In this document: in pieces, positions 22,462 to 32,630 of the stretch
How the letters are laid out: every line of letters begins with the position of its first letter
How positions within the stretch are numbered: position 1 is the first letter of the stretch
Assembly: GCA_019096195.1 (NCBI GenBank)
Contig: JAGTXK010000170.1
Location: 1-38,967 of the forward strand
Direction: 5' to 3'
DNA length: 38,967 nt
Origin: Boletus sp. NGJ
Taxonomy: Eukaryota > Basidiomycota > Agaricomycetes > Boletales > Boletaceae
Notes under the pieces: generated by a model
Databases searched by the model: none
The model's input: the letters and a program-made list of their open reading frames with translations, nothing else
Told to the model about the DNA's origin: nothing
Translations under genes and position numbers: made by a program

Positions 22462-23952
22462 ATATAGTAACTACAGATCTGATCTGCTCCATTTCATACA
22501 ATTCTGCAATCACATCAATATTCCCAAATCTAAATGCATGCCAGCCTCACAAGAGCTTATTGCTGCTTTCTCCACTTCACATGCCAGCACCATATCAGAT
22601 AAAACCCTCAACAACTAGCTCACTGGTCTTCACTTCTGGCATCTTGTCAACAGCACTTTATGGCATGGATAGAACATGCTACATTCTATATGCAGGGGCT
22701 TTACCAAAATGGTTACATTCTCATCCCAATGTGCCAAATGACCACCCATCATCATTGAGGCTCTCACTGTTATAATACCTACCATCTTCAACAACAAATA
22801 TCTACAAGGCTCAGGCTGACTTGCAGGTTACACAGGTCCTGGCTCAGGATAGAGGGTATGTGGGTCTCATCTGAAGAACTCCTTACACCTATGTACATAT
22901 AATGGTCTAAAACCAAGGCAATGATGGATTGGAGGTCAACAAAGTGGATTCAACTGGCTAACCCAGTCATCAAATACAAATTTATATAAGTTACAGGAGT
23001 GCACATGGATCAAGCTGTGCATGTGAGGAAATACTATAAGTGGGTAAAGTAAAGAAGCATCTGTGAGAGAGTAAAGATGGTGATTACTGTGAGAATAGAT
23101 AAGGTGTGAATGAGAGCAGTAATTAAATACATGAGGTGGTCACATGATGGGTCTAGACTTTAAGTCATGTAATAAGTCCCACAGTCACATGTAGTCACAT
23201 GACTAATCATATAATATAAGGGGAAAAGGAGTGACTAAGGTTGCAATGAAAAAGTTTAAAAATATTTATATTATAACACTCACTGTCTTAATCATTAATA
23301 TTGATCCATCTTCTCCCTCAGATGTAGCTATTTCAGCTGTCACACACTTAGCTTTTTGGTCATGTTGTAGATTAGGAGAACTTATTTCTTGCTCAGTTAA
23401 GAACTTCCAACCAGACAAACATGTTACTAGATCTGTCCTTCCATTCAATATTCAATCCCTTTCAGATTCCACCTATTACACATCTTTCCATATTCCATGG
23501 TCCAAGACAACACAAGAGCAAGGTGCCAATATCTCTGTTACTACTCACCCTCATCTGCCAATCCACTCACCATCCTCATTATGCACCAAACCATTAATAA
23601 CAATATCCCTTCTCATGCTCTCCTCTTTTCATATCTCTCATTGACTAGTTGGACCATACTCACCAAACCCATCTTCATCAATTGCTGCAACCAAATTTGA
23701 TCCACTTACAGCTTTTCAAACATGCCAGAACATGCCTTCCATATTGGTGGCACCACCAAACTTCTTCTACAAGGTGTTAACTCAGACATTATCACCATAC
23801 AGGATTGCTGGTCATCATGTGCTTTTTTAGAATACTGGCACTGCATTGAGACAGTACTTCCTTTATTTATTTCATCATCCATTGATACTGCATGTCTTCA
23901 TAACATAGATGTCATCATTACTAATTACATCTATCATCACAAACTTTCTTAA
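22462..23952 (+). pseudogene. tyrosine recombinase, split by an insert and missing a catalytic Arg
   Basis: The N-terminal core-binding part is at 22462-22767 (FIQFCNHINIPKSKCMPAS, then TGLHFWHLVN in a shifted frame). The frame is cut by the 511-bp insert and resumes at 23279. Box I has Arg in FWSCCRLGEL (near 23369). FHIPWSKTTQEQGANISVT follows. The H-x-x-R motif at 23731-23742 reads HAFH, so the second catalytic Arg has become His. The GRW-K segment reads DCWSS, and the nucleophile Tyr lies in FLEYW at 23833-23835. In this family Arg, Arg and Tyr are needed for strand cleavage, so the enzyme would be inactive even if whole. Confidence 0.82.
22768..23278 (+). mobile_element. 511-bp LTR-like insertion with target duplication CTCAC
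   Basis: Starts TGTTATAATA and ends TATTATAACA, a perfect 10-bp terminal inverted repeat with TG...CA ends. It is flanked on both sides by CTCAC (22763-22767, 23279-23283). Removing it and one CTCAC joins the recombinase frame (IIIEAL to TVLIINI) without a shift. It has no coding capacity and contains a TATAATATAAGG motif near 23210. TG...CA ends and a 5-bp target repeat fit a solo LTR of an LTR retrotransposon. A non-autonomous DNA element with a 5-bp duplication is less likely. It is not similar to the gypsy or copia LTRs in this window. Confidence 0.88.
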
Positions 23953-24213
23953 CATCCATATATCAATCTCTTCTACATCCGAATACACATTCTTGTCACA
24001 GCTTTTGTGTGTGGCTAGGCTGCAGAACAGTCCCTAGATTGTAAGCTATGCTTTTGGTTGGTCCTTTTGTGCCCGTCCTCTTCTGCCTGCTTTTTCTCTC
24101 ACAGTAATTACCATCCGGCTTGATCTGACCCTCCAAAGCGCTCTGAAGGTTGGCCTATGCGCTTCATCGGATATCCCTCCCTTTTGGCTTCTTCTCGGGT
24201 GTGTTGCATCAGA

Positions 24214-24260
24214 TCACGTGATTCACATATTCACTCGGTCCGATGTATGAGGTCACGTGA
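24214..24260. promoter_or_regulatory. pair of TCACGTGA E-box palindromes
   Basis: Two identical 8-bp palindromes, 24214-24221 and 24253-24260, contain the CACGTG core bound by fungal bHLH regulators. They lie in intergenic DNA downstream of the SNARE gene and might serve an unseen promoter or be chance. Confidence 0.35.
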
Positions 24261-24278
24261 CTGACGCTGACGCTGACG
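24261..24278 (+). repeat. CTGACG x3 microrepeat
   Basis: Three head-to-tail copies of the hexamer CTGACG directly follow the second TCACGTGA motif. Confidence 0.8.
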
Positions 24279-24930
24279 ACCCCCGGCTGGCCTACCCACA
24301 CACAACACGAAATCTGACATCTAGATTTCCGTGAAACACTTTTGATACCTTAACAATTCGCAAACCACAAACCGATATCTATTGTTGTACTTTCCTCATC
24401 ATATCCCCATTCGTAATACACCATATTATCATATGTTGAATGTACTTCATGTTTTCCCACACACTAATCCTTCCTCTCGCCGAACAACCATTATCACGAA
24501 GGAGCCGGCAGTTTTGAAGAGCTGCAGGTGCGGCGCCCGTGGGAACCGACGAAACTGAAAGTGGTAGGGTGGCGTTTCCGAACGCCGCGGTGGGCTGCCG
24601 CCCACACCCTGATTCACGCAACTGGTGGCTGCGATAACGCTTGATAAAACTGTTGTTTCCATGCGAACGCTACCGACGTCAAGCCATGCTGCATGAGAGT
24701 AGGACGCTTGCAGCAAGTGTAAACCGCCAGTCGGAGTCGCTTCCAGAGCGGGTTAGGTTGAGATTTAGTTGAAACCGGACGGTGGCAATAGATGTAATAG
24801 AGATTTAGAAATAATGAAAAACTAGAAATGCAACGATGTCCATTGTCATGCTCTCGCACAATACGAAAGGTGATAACTTCACCACACAGGTCCATATATC
24901 TCACAAGGCGCAAATTATCAACAGTATTTT

Positions 24931-26010
24931 CTATGGCAGCAGGATCTGGGATAAAGGTGCATTCAGTAAGTTGGCAAAAGTATGAACCCGCCATGACTCA
25001 CCGCCATAAGCACAATAGCCACTACGAACACGATAACGAGCATCAGACATGCAGCACGACGACCAGCCTTTCGCTGATGCTCCGCTGCGGTAGAAAGCTC
25101 CTGAGCAGCACCGCGGGTATCAGAGGATATCGAATAGATATTCGACTCGATGTTATCTAGAATTTCAACACAGTTTTCAGGAAGGCCAGATAAAAATGAA
25201 GCGGGCTGATGTACCAAGCATGCCACCCTGTTGATTCACCAGTGTACCAAGGTCACGGAATATTTCCGACAATTCGTGAATACCCGTCTCAATCTCCTGA
25301 ATCTCGACTTCCCGTTCCCGAATCAATGATTCTTGGTAAGCAAGTTCATGGGGGGACAACTGGGATTGGAGTAGCTGTGCCTGCTGCTGCTGTGGGGTGG
25401 GGGAGGTTTCACTTGACCAACTTAGACGAACATCGTAACCTGCGCAAATTTTCTTACGAAAGATGGGAGCGATCGTCTTCTACCGCAAGCCTCACTCCCT
25501 CAACTACCGTTCGCTGTCTCTCTGCGCTAAGCTGCTGTGCTCGCTGGAATGCCACGAGAGACAATTGAAGGTCGTGCGAGGTCTTCTGTAGTGACGTCTT
25601 GTGATGGGACTAAAGGATGAAATGAGATCTAAATGCGAAAATTGATGATCACATATTGACTTACGCTCGTGGCTGGTATAGCGGAAAGCTTCTTCAAGTC
25701 CTCCGACCCGCGTTTAGCCATAGCTCTCGTTGTTTCCGTGAGGTCGTGACTGCCGCGTAATTCCTGAGAATACCTCGACAGACGATTCAATCGTGACATA
25801 CAGCTGTTTACGGAGAGAAGGAGAGTCCTTCGTAGTGCCAAGTTGGTCCACCAGCTTCAAAATTCCCTGCACATTGCTGTTGATCTTGAACACCTGAAGG
25901 GACAACGAGGACTGTAAGGACAGAAAGGTGGAGTCTTGTCGCGACTGGGAAGTAATGCTACTCGGTTGAGCTGGACGAGATTGGCCGGTCTCGATATCTT
26001 GAAAGCTCAT
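24931..26010 (-). CDS. PEP12-like: Pep12/syntaxin-type Qa-SNARE, six exons
   Basis: The intact host gene encodes a target-membrane SNARE of the Pep12/syntaxin-7 type, which drives fusion of transport vesicles with late endosome or vacuole membranes. Exons are 26010-25802, 25749-25665, 25609-25458, 25411-25215, 25156-25002 and 24945-24931. All introns are GT-AG (52, 55, 46, 58 and 56 nt), and the exons total 813 nt or 270 residues. Residues about 25-140 form the N-terminal helical region (KQLHDLTETTRAMAKRGSEDLKKL spans exons 1-2). The SNARE helix runs about 171-233, starting at HELAYQESLIRERE, with the zero-layer Gln near residue 210 in VNQQGGML. A single C-terminal membrane anchor is at 251-269. 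The last exon has only five codons. Intron 3's acceptor has a close alternative 9 nt earlier in the gene direction. It is an island between transposons. Confidence 0.94.
24946..25001 (-). other. last SNARE intron, retention would change the C-terminus
   Basis: On the minus strand it starts GTGAGT, has a TTACTGAAT branch-like site and ends CCCAG, 56 nt long like its neighbours. Splicing ends the protein in ILLP. If retained, the frame stays open and adds a 12-residue tail (VSHGGFILLPTY) ending at 24963. Confidence 0.7.
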
Positions 26011-26067
26011 GGTTGAAGGATGTGGACGAAACAGGCAGGAGTCGCAGCAAGCGAAGTAGAGGACGAC

Positions 26068-26104
26068 CACGTGACTCGAGTTGCCAGCACCGCAGCTTAT
26101 ATAA
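26068..26104 (-). promoter_or_regulatory. SNARE promoter: TATA box and CACGTG element
   Basis: On the minus strand TTATATAAG (26096-26104) lies about 90 bp upstream of the ATG at 26010. A CACGTG core (26068-26073) sits between it and the start codon. The spacing suits a TATA box with a transcript start around 26060-26075, so the CACGTG may overlap the start site. The assignment is by motif only. Confidence 0.45.
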
Positions 26105-26299
26105 TGGGCGTTGTCAGCGAGTAGCCAAGTAGTCCCTCCAACGCAGTTTTCCGGCTCTTGCTCGTCACACAAGAGGTGGGTGATATAGACGTGGCAAAGG
26201 GTCTCCTTAAGTTGGGGATGGCCAGATCGGGCAAGGGGAGTTGTCTGAAAGGAGACTTATCCACAAGACCGAAAAGGTCAGGGGTGCTGAAAGCTGTAC

Positions 26300-26450
26300 A
26301 GTAGACGTGCTCATAACGTATAGGGTAATAGTGTATATTTTTCATAATGTATAGACTTTGAGCAGCTCCTGTGCTGGGATGCAGGAGAAATGACAATATA
26401 CAGTCAAACATATAATGTATAGGTCGGACAGGTGCAATATACACTATGAG
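26300..26450. repeat. inverted repeat upstream of the SNARE gene
   Basis: ATAGTGTATATT (26328-26339) has its exact reverse complement at 26436-26447. In and around it, three related direct motifs (CATAACGTATAG near 26312, CATAATGTATAG near 26342, TATAATGTATAG near 26411) recur. It lies about 300-440 bp from the SNARE start, at the edge of CpG-rich DNA and just before the pogo gene. It may be a miniature element or a terminal region of the pogo element. Confidence 0.5.
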
Positions 26451-26769
26451 ATTCTGTTTTAGTGGGGCCTAGGCCAGTTAGAAGGGTTGGAACTTGTGTA
26501 ATCAAGTGAAGCAACCCTGGACAACTACAAATTATTATTCCAGGCCATGTAGAATGGACATTCATTGTTTCTCCTACATTCATGGCAACTGTTTCAAAGT
26601 GCCAGCCACGTCCAAAGCCTGCTCCATACCAGTGGAAGCCCAAGGAAGCACTGCCAAAGAGTGGGTCAGGTCCTGCCAGCAGCACAAAACCTCTGAAGCC
26701 AAAGCAATGTCAAAATCTTACCCTTTATGACTGGTTGACAGTCTTTGCTTACATTGATGCACATCCTGA

Positions 26770-27077
26770 TGTTAGACTTATTATCTTGTTCTCATTCACT
26801 TGGTCATCATCTTGCAACATTATCTTATAGTCTATTCAAGTTGCTTATCTCAGCATGTCTGTTTACTACCTCACATAATATCTTGTAGCATTAGGATGTG
26901 CATCGTCTGTTTGACTTTTTCCCTCAGCACTCTCATACTTTCATGCTCGCTGAGGTATGTCAAACAGATTTATTCACATAGTCTTGATCTCACATGTACC
27001 TAGTTCTCTCATTTAGGTACTAATACAGTGCTCTCACACTTTTGTGCTTGCTGAGTTCTCTTGTTTAGACTCATTCA
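26770..27077 (+). repeat. copia 5' LTR
   Basis: 308 bp, TG...CA ends, same length as the 3' LTR at 32631 with no indels seen. It should contain the element promoter. Confidence 0.95.
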
Positions 27078-27132
27078 GGTTATGAGCCCTGGGTTCTGAC
27101 CAGGCAGAACCCAAACCAACAAATTCTAGACT

Positions 27133-29110
27133 TTGAGTGCTCACTCAGGAGGCCATGGACCTGATTTTAATTTAAACATGGGGAAATATGTACACATCTG
27201 CGAACTAACAGGGGCCAAGAATTATATGCAGTGGTGTTGTCAGATTGTTACGGACAATGAAGGGGGTACACCTTTTTCCCTCCCTTTTGTACTTCCTCCA
27301 TCCCCAGTCATTGATGACTTGTGGGGAGATCTCTCATTTGACTCCTCAGAGACAACATGGGAAAGCTTCCTCATGGGAGAACACCTGGCACTCGGAACTT
27401 CCCTCGACGACACTGCCTTCTGAGGTGGTGAACAGCCATCTATGAGATCTCGGATCTCTCTGATGGCTATCCTCTTTATCCTGTGCCCCTTTCATTTCCC
27501 CTTTCATTCCCAAACCTATGTTTTATATCAGACAATGTCTCCTCGGCTATGCTCTCTTGTACATAGCCAGTATTTCATCACTCCCTGCCTCATTCCCAAT
27601 TCAGTTTCATTTCTCTTTGTGGTAACTCTGCTTATGCCTGCCCTAAAGGGGGAAAGCCCTATATATAGACAGTCGATCCCCCTTGTATTTCCTAACCTTG
27701 ATCTACACCTCACACCGTGTAATCTACCCCATTCTCGGTTCCACATTACTTCAGGTGTCTGTGCCCACCCTGGAAGTAATATCACTTGTGCTTGTGATAC
27801 TCCTCATCATCACCTCGCACTTGTGCAGTCTTCTTGTTATCCGTTCACACATCTAACCAGCGGCAACACCAACACAGACAGGGTTCTGCTCAGACAGGAT
27901 TGTTTGCACACTTAACCAGTGGCAACACCAATATAGACAGGGCTCTGCCACTAAAGTCCAAGACTCTGCCATTGGTTGTAGGGACGTCCCTCACCTAGAG
28001 GAGACTCTACACAAAGCTAGCTGTCGGTATTCCATACCTAGGGAACTCAGGCCTAGGGAGCCAATTGCTCAAGTCTAGCTAGTCTAATAATCAACTAGGA
28101 GGTCGATTACTTGGTAACGTATCACCAAGTTATGAAGGTCATAACACAGATGATGCTAGCCCTCAAGGATGAATGCCTCTGGAACCACTGCAGCAATGGC
28201 ATTGATCCCATCAATCTTGCTAAACTTGTTGTCAATAAACCAGTACTAGTGGACCCAGTCACCATTACAGATGCAGAAAAGGAGAAGATTTTTGATTGGC
28301 TTGTGAAAGATGTGCAAGCCAAGGCATTAGTTGATAGAAAAATCTCCTTGATTGTCACAAATCAATGCAATGAAAGTCAAACTGCATATGAACAATAGGA
28401 GATTCTCTCTAAGCAATACTCATGGAATGATCTGCTGTCTTAGTACGAGCTTCATGCATGGGTACATTTGGAGAAGCTCAAGGATGTCAATAATGCATCT
28501 CAGTATCTTGGTGTCTTCAAGGATGCTTGCCATTGCTTCATCCAAATGGGAGTTAATTATTTCAATGAGGAAGCAGTGTTCAACTTACTATAGGATCTCC
28601 TAAATGGTGTCAAGTGGCAAATATTCACAAATATTCAAAGAGTTCACCATGAATTGCATGTCAATGGCTTCCACAACCTCTATCACTGCCTTGACCACCA
28701 CCACCACCACACTTCCCCCCTTCACCTTTGATGATGCAGCCAAACTCTTCACTAAGAAGGTAAATGCTATTGTCAGAAGAAGGAAGTTACATAGCAGATT
28801 TGGGGTCTGAGTATACCAATGTCGCAGTCATTCAAAACACCAGTTCCAATATCAGAATTAACCTAGTAACTGGACTTCGCATGCATTGGAATAACCCTAA
28901 GGGGATTAAGTGCACCAACATGTTGTGTACCAGCCTTTCATGAGCTGACAATCACAACATTGCCCATTGTTACTGGCCTGGTGGTGGAATGGAGAGTAAG
29001 GCCCCACTTGGATCTGCAACAAAAGCCAAAAGCCCAAGACTGCTGTGGTAGCCATGACAACCCCTCCAGTTCCACCTGATCCTGTATCGTCTGCTTTCAA
29101 CACGTCCACC
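27133..29110 (+). pseudogene. copia gag, interrupted by a solo gypsy LTR
   Basis: Starts near 27133 with NMGKYVHICELTGAKNYMQW, the usual opening of a copia capsid domain. It is cut at 27245 and resumes at 28147 (MMLALKDECLWNHCSNG, then VDRKISLIV). The frame then breaks several times but QYLGVFKDACHCFIQMGVNYF and FNLL-like segments are visible to 28600. A zinc knuckle lies at about 28910-28980 (CTNMLC ... H ... HCYWPGGGME), which binds element RNA in this family. The open frame at 27442-27915 belongs to the LTR and is not a gene. Confidence 0.85.
27246..28146 (+). mobile_element. solo gypsy LTR (copy 4) inside copia gag, target CAGAT
   Basis: 901 bp, begins TGTTACGG with the shared GAAGGGGGTA patch and ends CATAACA; the same family as the other gypsy LTRs but one of the more diverged. 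Flanks are CAGAT on both sides (27241-27245, 28147-28151). With one CAGAT and the LTR removed, gag reads through from MQWCCQ to MMLALKDE without a shift. It is therefore younger than the copia insertion. Confidence 0.96.
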
Positions 29111-29149
29111 AGTGACTACCAATGTAAACTATTCTGCACTGCAATTGTT

Positions 29150-30340
29150 GAACTCTTGGATGAGGGCTCTTCCACCCCCTTCACCTCTACTCTACTTGAC
29201 TCTGGCACAACATCCCACCTTGTCACTAGTTAAGAATACTTCATTGACTTTTAAATGGAAGACAACCCAGGCATTGAAACTGTGAATCATGGGATGTTGC
29301 ACACCACAGGTAGAGGAACATGTGTTGCTGAACTCATTATTGGCAGGGTGAAATACCAAGTCATGCTACATGGTTGCCTCCATGCTCCCAGTGCATTCAT
29401 CAACCTCCTCTCAGTAGGATGGATGTTGAAATGGGATTTGGACTGTGAGTTTAAGGAATCATGAGGTGGGACACTGTCCCACTGCCAGCTCTCATACAGT
29501 GGTGACATTCTTGGGAGCTTACCCTTAATCAGGAATCTCTACCACATAGATTTGTGGTTTGTTCACCCTGCTGAGCTCACTCCATGTGCTCCCTTCATGA
29601 AGGAGATTTTGGCAGTGGCAAAGTCTGGGGCCACATTGGACTTGTGGCATGCTCAAATGGGCCATCCAGGGGGTAAGTCAGTAAAACACCTGCCATTGGT
29701 CACAATGGGTGTAACCATCAACTGTGCCAAGCCACTCTCACATTGCAAAGTGTGCATCATGGCAAAACATTCACACAAGCCCCACCCCCTGTCTAAAACC
29801 CCTTGCACAGAACATATGTTGGACTTGATTCACTCTGATCTACTGTATGTGGTTCTTTCCCCATTCACATCCCACATGCAAAGCTGTACTTTGTTGTCTT
29901 CCTTGATGACCACTTGTACCTTCTTAACATTCAACTGCTTGCGTCTGAAGATCAAGCCCTTAATGCACGGTGGATCATCAAGAACTTATGGGAAAATCAC
30001 ACTGAGTACAAGGTCAAAGCATTTCACTCAAATAATGGCAGCAAATTTGTCAGTGTGGAGTTTAGTAGGGCTTTGGAGGATGCAGGAATAGAGTGACAAT
30101 TAGCTACTCCTTATGCTCACCAGTAGAATAGAAAGGCAGAGCAGGCAATTTAAATTCTTGAGGGTTGCTCTCTTGCAATGCTCAAGGTGGCCAGCCAGCC
30201 TTTAACTCTCTGGGGCAAGGCTGTACTCACTGCTGCTTATCTGTGGAACTGAACTGAATTCACAGTCCTTCCCCAAGGCAAAATACTATACAAGATGGTC
30301 AATCACAGAAAACTGGATCTTTTCCACCTCCATGTTTTCA
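29150..30340 (+). pseudogene. copia protease and integrase
   Basis: Protease motif LLDSGTTSHLVTS lies near 29195-29233. Integrase shows an H-H-C-C zinc domain (LWHAQMGHPGG ... SHCKVCIMAKH, 29640-29780), then DLIHSDLL near 29823. The second catalytic site at 30025-30039 reads HSNNG where HSDNG is usual, so the catalytic Asp is Asn (AAT at 30031-30033). A conserved RKAEQAI segment follows near 30130. Stops at about 30096, 30124 and 30151 and a frameshift near 29900 are present. Integrase would insert the DNA copy; here it is inactive. Confidence 0.87.
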
Positions 30341-30659
30341 GGTCCTAATGCTGGGCATGAATTTCCATTGAATTGCAAAGCAAACTTGGGCCAAAATCAC
30401 GCCAAGTGATTTTTGTGGGTTATTCAGATGGGGTTAAGGGATACCATCTGTGTGACTCCACTAATGGGGCCTTCTTTATTACATGAGATGTTGTGTTTGA
30501 TAAGGACCTCCAGGTCAGTAATGATAATGAAGAGGAGGAGCTACTCTCATCTCCTCCCTCTTCTTCTTCTTTGGTCTCCCAGACGATGGTGGTCATGGTG
30601 CCTGGAACACCAACTGTGTCAGTCAGCGTCCCTACCTCACCTATGGTAGCATTAGTTGA

Positions 30660-32622
30660 AGCTCAACCTCATTAGTTGGAATGGATGAAAACCATGACAG
30701 ATGCAGGCAAGGTGTATGCTAGAGAGTGAGGGGCAGCTAAAGTCCACCTAGAGGAGTTGAGGAATAGGTGTGCACATGCAGCTGCCCAAGGAGTGTTGGC
30801 CCAGCTCAATCTGGAGGATGCCCCTGGTTCATTGGAGGGGGTACTCATCACCAACGGTGAACAGACAAACACCAACTCCCTAGGGACTATCAAAGCAAAC
30901 AACATCATCTTTGATCTAGTGGCAGACATCACCATCAGCAAACAGACTCATGTCATTGAGGAGCAGGCCCACATCACCATCAGGAGTAACAGGTGCCAAG
31001 ATCTTCTTTCCCAGATTATAATATGTCAATCCCACCAGCTACATATGAGGAAGCCATACAACAACCCAATCACAAACTCTAGCTTGCAGCAATGAAGACA
31101 GAGCTGCAAACTATGAAAGACATTAATGTATATGAGATTGCAGAGATACCTGAAGGTCGCAAGGCAATTGGATGTTGTTGAGTTCTAGAATTCAAAGACA
31201 ACAACAAAGGAGGTTCTGTATACAAGGCATGTCTTGTAGCTCAAGGTTTCTTGCAGGTATTAACTATGGTGCCACCTTCACCCCAATTATCAAGCCAGCC
31301 TCTGTCCATCTACTCACTGCATTTGGATGTCAGAATGACTAGGAGATCAACACTTTCAATGCAAAGAGAGCATTCCTGTGGGGCATACTCAAAGAAGAAA
31401 TTTACATGTGTCAACCGAAAGGCTTCGAGCAGAGAGACTGGAGACAGTCAGTCTGGCTCATGCTATGCTCCATCTATGGATTAAAACAGTCAGCACTTGA
31501 ATGGTATAAGCAAGTTTGCACTGTGATGTTAGATCTTGGGTTTATTTGCACTGAATCCAATCATGCACTTTTCCACTATGACGGCAAAGATAATATTAGT
31601 GTGGGCATCACTAGCTCCATGCATGATGCCTTGCCTGTAAGAGTTAGATGCCTAATTGGATGGCATGTTGACAATGGCATGGGAGTATCCAACTTGTGCT
31701 TTTTTCTTGAAAAGGTGAAGAAGAGGATAGCAGAGAAGTTTGGTATCAAAGACCTAGAACTGGTGATAAAATACTTAGGAGTGCAATTCAAGCACAATAG
31801 GAAGACACATCAATTGTGAATGCATCAGGGTGAGTACATTAGCTTCCTACTCTATGAATACAGGCTCTTGAATTGCAACCCAGTTTGTCTTCCAGCTGAC
31901 CCAAAAGCACACTTTGGTGATCCCACTGCCTCTTATCCCAAATTGGAAATCTCCACTCATCCTACCTCAAATTGATCAGGGAGCTTATCTACCTTTCCAT
32001 CAACACGCACACCAACATTGCCTACATCATCAATTTGCTTGCTTAGTTCAATGCTGATCCTACTCCATGCCATTTTGCAGCTGGAAAATGGGTACTTCAC
32101 TATCTGACAGGAACTCTCAATCACCACCTTCATTTTGGGGGCAAGACAGACATCCTAGAGCTTCACGTGTATGCAGATGTGAGTTGGATGAATGGGCTTG
32201 GTCATCATTCCATGTCAGGATATGTGTAGTTCTATACTAGTGGGTTGATCTCACATATATCCAAGAAACAAATGATGGTGGCCTTGTCCTCCACCAAGGT
32301 GGAATACATAACAGCCACCCATGTCATTCAAGAGGGCCTTTGGCTGAAGTCCCTCTTCACCAAGCTCTTGCTGCCATTTCAAACCCCAATCAAGATATTT
32401 CTTGACAACACCAGTGCTATTGCACTCTTCACAGCAGCAAAATTCCATCAGTGTTCAAAACATATAGACATACATTACCACTTCATTCATGAGTATGTTG
32501 ATTGCACCATTTTTCAATTAATTTGGTTATCTGCTCACAAGAACACAGACATTCATATGAAGCTCCTACTGAGGTCCATTTACTCTAAACTTAGAGTAGC
32601 CCTTAGATTAGTGGCCTTCTGA
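30660..32622 (+). pseudogene. copia reverse transcriptase and RNase H
   Basis: RT starts near 31080 (AMKTELQTMKDINVYEI). It continues with VYKACLVAQGFLQ, then NTFNAKRAFLWGILKEEIYMCQPKGF split by frameshifts, and SIYGLKQSALEWYKQV. The catalytic box at 31661-31675 reads WHVDNG, with Asn at 31673-31675 in place of the second Asp of VDD. KYLGVQFKH follows. RNase H is visible at 32150-32560, with SSTKVEYITATHVIQEGLWL, FLDNTSAIAL and KHIDIHYHFI. The stop at 32622 lies just before the purine tract and 3' LTR. Sequence at 30340-30660 is the Ser/acidic-rich linker typical between integrase and RT. Confidence 0.88.
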
Positions 32623-32630
32623 AGGGGGTA

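Larger units (their letters stand above)
18058..24060 (+). mobile_element. RT plus tyrosine recombinase retroelement (DIRS-like), with insertions
   Basis: Order on the plus strand is RT (19240-20640), RNase H (21628-22060), tyrosine recombinase (22462-22767 and 23279-23952). An RT joined to a tyrosine recombinase instead of an integrase is the mark of DIRS-type elements, which integrate by site-specific recombination. The element is interrupted by a solo gypsy LTR (18242-19220), a 1-kb block (about 20640-21620) and a 511-bp LTR-like insert (22768-23278). No terminal or split repeats were found, so both ends are approximate. The left end abuts the truncated gypsy RT and the right end abuts the SNARE gene island. 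Confidence 0.7.
23960..24930. other. transition from retroelement to CpG-rich 3' flank of the SNARE gene
   Basis: No gene is supported. The first ~100 bp probably belong to the retroelement end. From about 24110 CpG returns and the DNA looks like host sequence. It holds two TCACGTGA palindromes, a CTGACG triplet repeat, and GTGGGC/GCCCAC stem-forming repeats near 24588-24603. Part of it must be the 3' untranslated region of the SNARE gene. Open frames on the minus strand here (24379-24621, 24447-24716) lack support. Confidence 0.5.

Noticed and set aside
24379-24716. A second host gene next to the SNARE gene, minus strand
   Set aside because: The frames are short, overlap in different phases and show no domain; the stretch is better read as 3' flank.
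24440-24720. tRNA or small RNA gene in the GC-rich stretch
   Set aside because: Short stems such as GTGGGC/GCCCAC occur, but no cloverleaf or conserved tRNA box was found on either strand.
27442-27915. 157-residue plus-strand open frame
   Set aside because: It lies entirely within solo LTR 27246-28146, and equivalent frames in the other LTR copies are closed.
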